From Streptacidiphilus albus JL83 (lineage in GTDB: Bacteria; Actinomycetota; Actinomycetes; Streptomycetales; Streptomycetaceae), in contig NZ_JQML01000001.1 in assembly GCF_000744705.1 (NCBI RefSeq), forward strand, positions 9,682,017 to 9,746,016: a stretch of 64,000 nucleotides of DNA. The letters run 5' to 3'. Every line of letters begins with the position of its first letter. The stretch's first letter is position 1. Made by a program: the position numbers and the translations under genes. This document shows, in pieces, positions 59,968 to 64,000 of this stretch. The notes under the pieces were generated by a model. That model was given only the letters and a program-made list of their open reading frames with translations, was not told where the DNA came from and searched no databases.

Positions 59968-60735
59968 TCACCGCCCTCGCCCTGCCGTGGCGACGGTCTC
60001 GCGGTAGAGAGAGGTGCGGTAGATTCCGGACGCGGCCGAGTTGACGACGGTCACCAGCAGTCCGACGGCTATGACCGTCGCAACTGCGGCGAAGAGGACG
60101 GCCAGGCTGTTCGCCTCCACCGCGAGGATCAGCACCACGATCGCGCCGATCACGACGAGCGTGGTCGTGACGAGGAGCTTGAGGCCGCCGGCAACCCACC
60201 GGCCGAGCGCGTGGCGCCCGAGCGTGAGCGACCGGCGTAGGCCGGCCACGAGTCCGGTCCCCTCGACGACGATGACGGGCAGCGCGAAGAAGGTCAGTAG
60301 CGACCAGGAGAGCCCGAGCAGTTCGAAGAGCGCGGAGAGGCCGGCCAGCGACTCCCCGGTGCGCAGCATCGATCCGGCAACCAACGAGAACAGACTCCAG
60401 GAGAGAAGAGTGGGCAGACGCCTGCCGGCCGCGCGCAACGAGGCACTCACGGGGAGGCGTTCGCCACCGAGGAGCGCGTGCACGGAGTGCACCAGGGCAG
60501 CGGTGAAGACGCTGCTCAGCGCGGAGGCAGTCCACAGCACGAGTGCGATGGCAGCGGACTGGACCCCGGTGGGAGCCTCGTCGTGCACGAACCGGTGCCA
60601 AACCCCCTGCAGCAGCAGCGGCCAGGAGGCGGCCAGTACCGCCGCGTCAGTCGCGAGGCCGAGCGCGGGGAAGCAGAGCAGTCCGGGGCGCTGACGCAAC
60701 ACGCGTGCGGCTGTTCGTATGATCCCGCGCTTCAT
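59968..60735 (-). CDS. DUF6159-like membrane protein
   Basis: 255 aa. Six or so membrane segments (LLCFPALGLATDAAVLAASWPLLL, LVTTTLVVIGAIVVLILAVEANSLAVLFAAVATVIAVGLLV). Typical pattern RSLTLGRHALGRWVAG before the last helices. ATG 60735 with GAGAGGT 5-11 bases upstream. The assignment to DUF6159 is from general resemblance. Function unknown. Confidence 0.75.
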   Translation of the reverse strand: MKRGIIRTAARVLRQRPGLLCFPALGLATDAAVLAASWPLLLQGVWHRFVHDEAPTGVQSAAIALVLWTASALSSVFTAALVHSVHALLGGERLPVSASLRAAGRRLPTLLSWSLFSLVAGSMLRTGESLAGLSALFELLGLSWSLLTFFALPVIVVEGTGLVAGLRRSLTLGRHALGRWVAGGLKLLVTTTLVVIGAIVVLILAVEANSLAVLFAAVATVIAVGLLVTVVNSAASGIYRTSLYRETVATAGRGR

Positions 60736-61305
60736 CGTGACCTCTCGCATGCTGGGTGGGTGCGGACCGGGCGCACCCGGCTGACTGCCGGTGTGCGGCA
60801 CTTCCAGGTATTTCCCTGGGACACAGGCAATGCGAACTGTAAGGAACAGTACTGACAACTCGCTCGCTCCTTTGCGCCAGGAGCGCGGGGAGAATTCGGA
60901 CACGAATGCCCAGTCCAGGCCAAAGGGACCGGTGGCTCTTACCAATTTCCCTCCCGGGCGGGCGACCCGTACTCGGTCGAACCACGGGTGCGTGCGGGGA
61001 TCGCCGATTGCGCGCCACTCGACCTGTACGCTTCGATGCAGGTGCACCGTGACCAGGCGCTGGGCTGACTCCCTCACCTGGCCGTCCAACCGCGTGAGTG
61101 GGTGCCACTGTCGCCCGCGCGCAGAGCAGCACGGTGTCGCCTGTGCGTCGTGTCGGTATATGGGGGTCTTGTCCGCCCGTGCGGTCGACCGGGTTTCCCG
61201 CCGACATCACCCGATCGAGTTCAGTAGCATGACCGAGCTGCCTTGGCCGTGAATGCAGGAGTTCCGGTGGCAGCTGCACAGTACGTGCCTGATTCTGGGG
61301 GAATT
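60736..61305. other. Gene-free divergent region, about 570 bases
   Basis: Separates the minus-strand membrane protein from the plus-strand secreted protein. Less GC-biased around 60820-60960. A small perfect repeat ACTGT-N5-ACAGT lies at 60836-60850 about 100 bases upstream of the membrane-protein gene and may be part of its promoter. Open frames exist but without coding bias I trust. Confidence 0.35.
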
Positions 61306-63321
61306 TTGATACTTCGTTCGCGCCGCGCTCTCGCGCTGCTTTCGTCCGCCGCCACCTTGGCGGCGGGCGTCGTGGGCACTCTCGGCACCACCACCGCCCA
61401 CGCGGCGGCTCCGGCCGCCGGCGTGCTGGCCTTCCGGAACAGCTCCGGTGAGGTCGCTCTGATCAACAGCAACGGCTCGGGGGAGCGGCTGCTGCCGGCC
61501 TTCTCCTACGATGACTTCGGGCAGATCACCTGGTCCCAGGACGGCAGCCGCCTGGCCTCCGTCGGGAACGGCACCTTCCTCAGCAGCCGTCCGGACGGGA
61601 GCTCGCAGTTCGCGCTCACGTCGGTCGGCGGCGGCGCAGCCGACGCGGCCTTCGGCTGGAACGGCGGCGCGCTGCTGACCGACTTCGACGGCCAGATCTA
61701 CACCGAGACCTCCGACGCCCTCCGCACACCCGTACGGCTGATGGGCAACAGCGCGGAACCCGCCGACGTCCAGGACACCCAGCCGAACGTCTCGCCCACC
61801 GGCCTGGTCGCCTTCACCCGCAGCACCAACGGCGGAACGGGCAGCATCTGGACGTACAGCACCGGTAGCGGGAAGGCCGCCGAACTCGTCGGCGACGCCT
61901 ACCAGCCGGTCTACTCCGCCGACGGTTCCACGCTGCTGTTCCTGCGCCAGGTCGACGGCCTGGCACAGGTGTTCGCGATCAGGGCCAACGGCACCGGAAC
62001 AGCCGTCCAGCTGACCGACGAGGCCGGCAGCGTGCAGGCCGCCAGCCTGTCGCCCGACGGCCGCACGCTCGCCTACGCCAGCTACGACAGCTCCGTCGCG
62101 AACCAGGTCATCAAGACCCTCGCGCTCGGCAGCGCCGGCGCCACGCCGGTCACGGTCGCCCAGGGCACCGACCCGGTCTGGCAGCCGTCGCAGACACCGA
62201 AGAACTCGGTGTTCGACATCTACGGCACCGGCGGCCTGGGCACCGACGACGCCGCCTCCCGCTGGGACTACAACACCGTCGGCACCAGCAGGTACGGCCT
62301 GGTCACCGCCTACAACGCGGTCCTGGTCAACCGCTCGGACTCCGGCGACGCCCCGGCGGCCGTCGCCCTCGCCGCCGAGAAGCAGGCCCCACTGCTGATG
62401 ACCTCCGGCGGCTCCCTGGACGCCGCCACCGCCAACGAGCTGAAGCGCTCGCTGCACAAGGGCTGGACGGTCTACCTGGAGGGCGGCACCTCCGAGCTGT
62501 CCGCCAAGGTCGCCCGCCAGGTCCAGGCGCTCGGCTACAAGGTGGACCGGATCGGCGCGGGCAACCCCACCGACGAGTCGGTCGCCACCGCCCGGGCCAC
62601 CACCTCCGCGCCGACCTGGATCATCGTCGCCGACGACATGGACTACCGCACCGCGCTGTCCGCAGCCGCGGTGGCCGGAAGCGGCGGCTACCACGGCCGC
62701 TTCGTCGTCCTCCTCAACGGCAGTTGGGGCCTGCCCGCCTCGATCGCGTCCTACCTGAACGCCGTCAACCCCTCCGCCACCCACCTGGTGGCGGTCGGCG
62801 GACGCAGCATCTACGCGCTGGAGCACACCACCGAGCTGCGCAAGTACTGGCGCTTCTGGACGATCGACAACAGCAGCAACGGCGAGGGGCTCTCCCTGGG
62901 CCTCGCCGACTTCTGGTGGGGCGGGGAGGAGGAGGCCACCGTCGTCAACAACACCAGCTGGCAGGACGGCGCGGCCGCGGCCTCGGCGGCTGCGACCTAC
63001 GGTCCGCTGGTGTGGACCTCGCCGAAGTACCTGTCGCCGGACACCGCCGCCTTCCTGGAGCACGAGTCGGCGTCGATCAACGTCGTCCAGCTCTTCGGGA
63101 CCGCCGGCTACCCGGGCAACACCCTGTACGAGATCCAGACTGCCGTCGCGGCCGACGCCGCCGGAACCGAACTGGTCAAGGTGCCCAACGGCCAGCCCCC
63201 GGCCCTGACCGCCGTCCACTCGGCCGCGGTCGTCCCCGGCTACCAGCCGGTCGCGACCCGCGCCGCCGGCACGCCGCAGCCCCGGCTGAGCGACCCGCAG
63301 AGCACCACCGCCAACGGCTGA
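61306..63321 (+). CDS. Secreted TolB-like propeller / cell-wall-binding repeat 2 protein
   Basis: About 671 aa. Signal peptide (LRSRRALALLSSAATLAAGVVG...AHAAAP). First part (about 40-310) has WD40/TolB-like repeats (ITWSQDGSRLASVGNG, SPDGRTLAYASYD); second part (about 330-600) has cell-wall-binding-repeat-2 blocks (ADDMDYRTALSAAAVAGSGGYHGRFVVLLNG, LNAVNPSATHLVAVGGRSIYAL). Likely surface protein. TTG 61306 is preferred because GGGGGG (61297-61302) is 3 bases upstream and it gives a normal signal peptide; GTG 61249 is the alternative. A terminator follows. Confidence 0.78.
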   Translation: MILRSRRALALLSSAATLAAGVVGTLGTTTAHAAAPAAGVLAFRNSSGEVALINSNGSGERLLPAFSYDDFGQITWSQDGSRLASVGNGTFLSSRPDGSSQFALTSVGGGAADAAFGWNGGALLTDFDGQIYTETSDALRTPVRLMGNSAEPADVQDTQPNVSPTGLVAFTRSTNGGTGSIWTYSTGSGKAAELVGDAYQPVYSADGSTLLFLRQVDGLAQVFAIRANGTGTAVQLTDEAGSVQAASLSPDGRTLAYASYDSSVANQVIKTLALGSAGATPVTVAQGTDPVWQPSQTPKNSVFDIYGTGGLGTDDAASRWDYNTVGTSRYGLVTAYNAVLVNRSDSGDAPAAVALAAEKQAPLLMTSGGSLDAATANELKRSLHKGWTVYLEGGTSELSAKVARQVQALGYKVDRIGAGNPTDESVATARATTSAPTWIIVADDMDYRTALSAAAVAGSGGYHGRFVVLLNGSWGLPASIASYLNAVNPSATHLVAVGGRSIYALEHTTELRKYWRFWTIDNSSNGEGLSLGLADFWWGGEEEATVVNNTSWQDGAAAASAAATYGPLVWTSPKYLSPDTAAFLEHESASINVVQLFGTAGYPGNTLYEIQTAVAADAAGTELVKVPNGQPPALTAVHSAAVVPGYQPVATRAAGTPQPRLSDPQSTTANG

Positions 63322-63328
63322 CCCCGGC

Positions 63329-63511
63329 TCAACGGCAGGACGGCGCCCCGAGCCACCACGGCCCGGGGCGCCGTCCTGTTCCTGCGGTGCTGCGCGCGGC
63401 CGGTCGTGCCGGGTCGCTGTCCAGCTCGATCAGCAGGTCCGCGTCGTCGGCGGTGAAGCGGCGCAGAGCCAGCCGTTCGGTCTCCAGGTAGGTGTCCATG
63501 GACTGGATCAT
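63329..63511 (-). pseudogene. GNAT acetyltransferase N-terminal remnant
   Basis: ATG 63511 starts MIQSMDTYLETERLALRRFTADDADLLIELDSDP, a clear GNAT N-terminal pattern (RLALRRFTADDAD), but after about 34 residues the frame becomes Arg/Pro-rich noise running through the terminator hairpin. The catalytic acetyl-CoA-binding half is missing, so this is a truncated relic. Confidence 0.65.
63336..63378 (+). terminator. Rho-independent-like terminator
   Basis: Perfect 15-bp inverted repeat, CAGGACGGCGCCCCG (63336-63350) and its complement (63364-63378), 13-base loop, 15 bases after the secreted protein's stop. Followed by TTCCTG rather than a U-run, as usual in Streptomyces. Confidence 0.85.
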
Positions 63512-63645
63512 GCCTGAAGCGGATCGGGCAGCTCAACGGCTCGGCCCGGACACGGTCGGCGAACCGGCGCTGCGCCCCGCCGGGCGATCGGCGGGGCAGC
63601 GAAAATCGAGTGGTGCGCGGCGAACGGGGGCGCTAGCGTGCCCGA

Positions 63646-64000
63646 GTGAATCTTGAACCGGGAAAGACCGTGCCTGCCGTGCCTGTTCCACTCGACGCCG
63701 AACTGCAGGTCGCCTATGACGCCTACCTGGCGCAGGAGCCGGATTTGGCGCCGATGAGCGTCGAGATGCTGTCGCAGATCCGCGCGGAGGTCGAGGCCGA
63801 GGTGGCGGCGCTCGGTGACCTCAGCGGCGGCGGCCGTTTCACCGTCTCCGAGCCCTCGGTGCCCGGTCTGGACGGCGAGCCCGAGATCCCGCTGCTGATC
63901 TGCACGCCCGCCGACGCGTCCGCATCGCGGCCGGTGCTCTACTTCATCCACGGCGGCGGCTTCTTCTGCAACGATCACCGCACCGGGCTCGACCAGGTGC
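63646..64000 (+). CDS. Alpha/beta hydrolase (fold-3), cut by window end
   Basis: The first 118 codons are present: GTG 63646, VNLEPGKTVPAVPVP, then APMSVEMLSQIRAEVEAEV and, near the end, RPVLYFIHGGGFFCNDH with the HGGG oxyanion motif of HSL-type esterases. The nucleophile elbow and the rest lie outside. GTG 63670 is an alternative start. Same family as the hydrolase at 45423. Confidence 0.8.
   Translation, partial: MNLEPGKTVPAVPVPLDAELQVAYDAYLAQEPDLAPMSVEMLSQIRAEVEAEVAALGDLSGGGRFTVSEPSVPGLDGEPEIPLLICTPADASASRPVLYFIHGGGFFCNDHRTGLDQV

Overview
The window is very GC-rich, its genes show the strong third-position G/C bias of high-GC Actinobacteria, many genes overlap by 4 to 8 bases, GTG and TTG starts are common, and the families present (YcaO/LanB RiPP enzymes, NarL two-component systems, XRE/MmyB, PadR, Clp_N regulators) are typical of Streptomyces or Kitasatospora. 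I see no rRNA, tRNA, CRISPR array, integrase or transposase. It reads as a chromosomal region with two adjacent biosynthetic gene clusters followed by ordinary actinomycete genes.

Region 1 (about 0.2-22 kb) is a thiopeptide cluster. Two almost identical 55-aa precursors (3725-4114) have a leader of the thiomuracin/GE2270 type and an identical core ending SSCCCCCPCCSCT. Downstream runs one long, tightly coupled operon: leader-binding ocin-ThiF protein, YcaO, double-domain SagB dehydrogenase, LanB-type glutamylating dehydratase, SpaB_C protein, then a second SagB (frameshifted in this sequence), second YcaO, second LanB, second SpaB_C, and an ABC exporter. A luciferase-like flavoprotein precedes the precursors and a divergent B12-binding radical SAM enzyme lies at the left edge. 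The near-complete duplication of the maturation set, and a core with five consecutive cysteines, are the unusual points. The precursor is probably heterocyclised at Cys, partly dehydrated at Ser/Thr, closed to a pyridine macrocycle and exported.

Between the clusters (22.1-25.5 kb, minus strand) is a NarL-type response regulator, histidine kinase, ABC permease and ABC ATPase operon, probably stress or self-resistance related.

Region 2 (about 25.6-36 kb) looks like a second, non-RiPP cluster: an acylating aldehyde dehydrogenase and a 4-hydroxy-2-oxo-acid aldolase, a JmjC-like oxygenase, an alpha-oxoamine synthase, a CitE/HpcH-type CoA lyase, an ornithine-cyclodeaminase-like reductase, a MaoC hydratase, and two related ATP-grasp-like ligases, one divergent. 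The combination of CoA lyase, MaoC, alpha-oxoamine synthase and ATP-grasp matches the logic of carbonylmethylene (ketomethylene) pseudopeptide assembly known for ketomemicins. The aldolase/dehydrogenase pair could supply an unusual 2-oxo acid. This is the most likely place for an undescribed product.

Region 3 (36-64 kb) holds an aminopeptidase P, a Clp_N/HTH protein with two palindromic sites over its promoter, a large STAND-like NTPase, several regulator/enzyme pairs (LysR, GlxA-like AraC, PucR-like, PadR, XRE/MmyB), a histone-H1-like winged-helix protein, membrane proteins, a secreted beta-propeller/cell-wall-binding protein and, at the right edge, a truncated alpha/beta hydrolase. A stretch at 47.6-49.4 kb contains decayed gene fragments.
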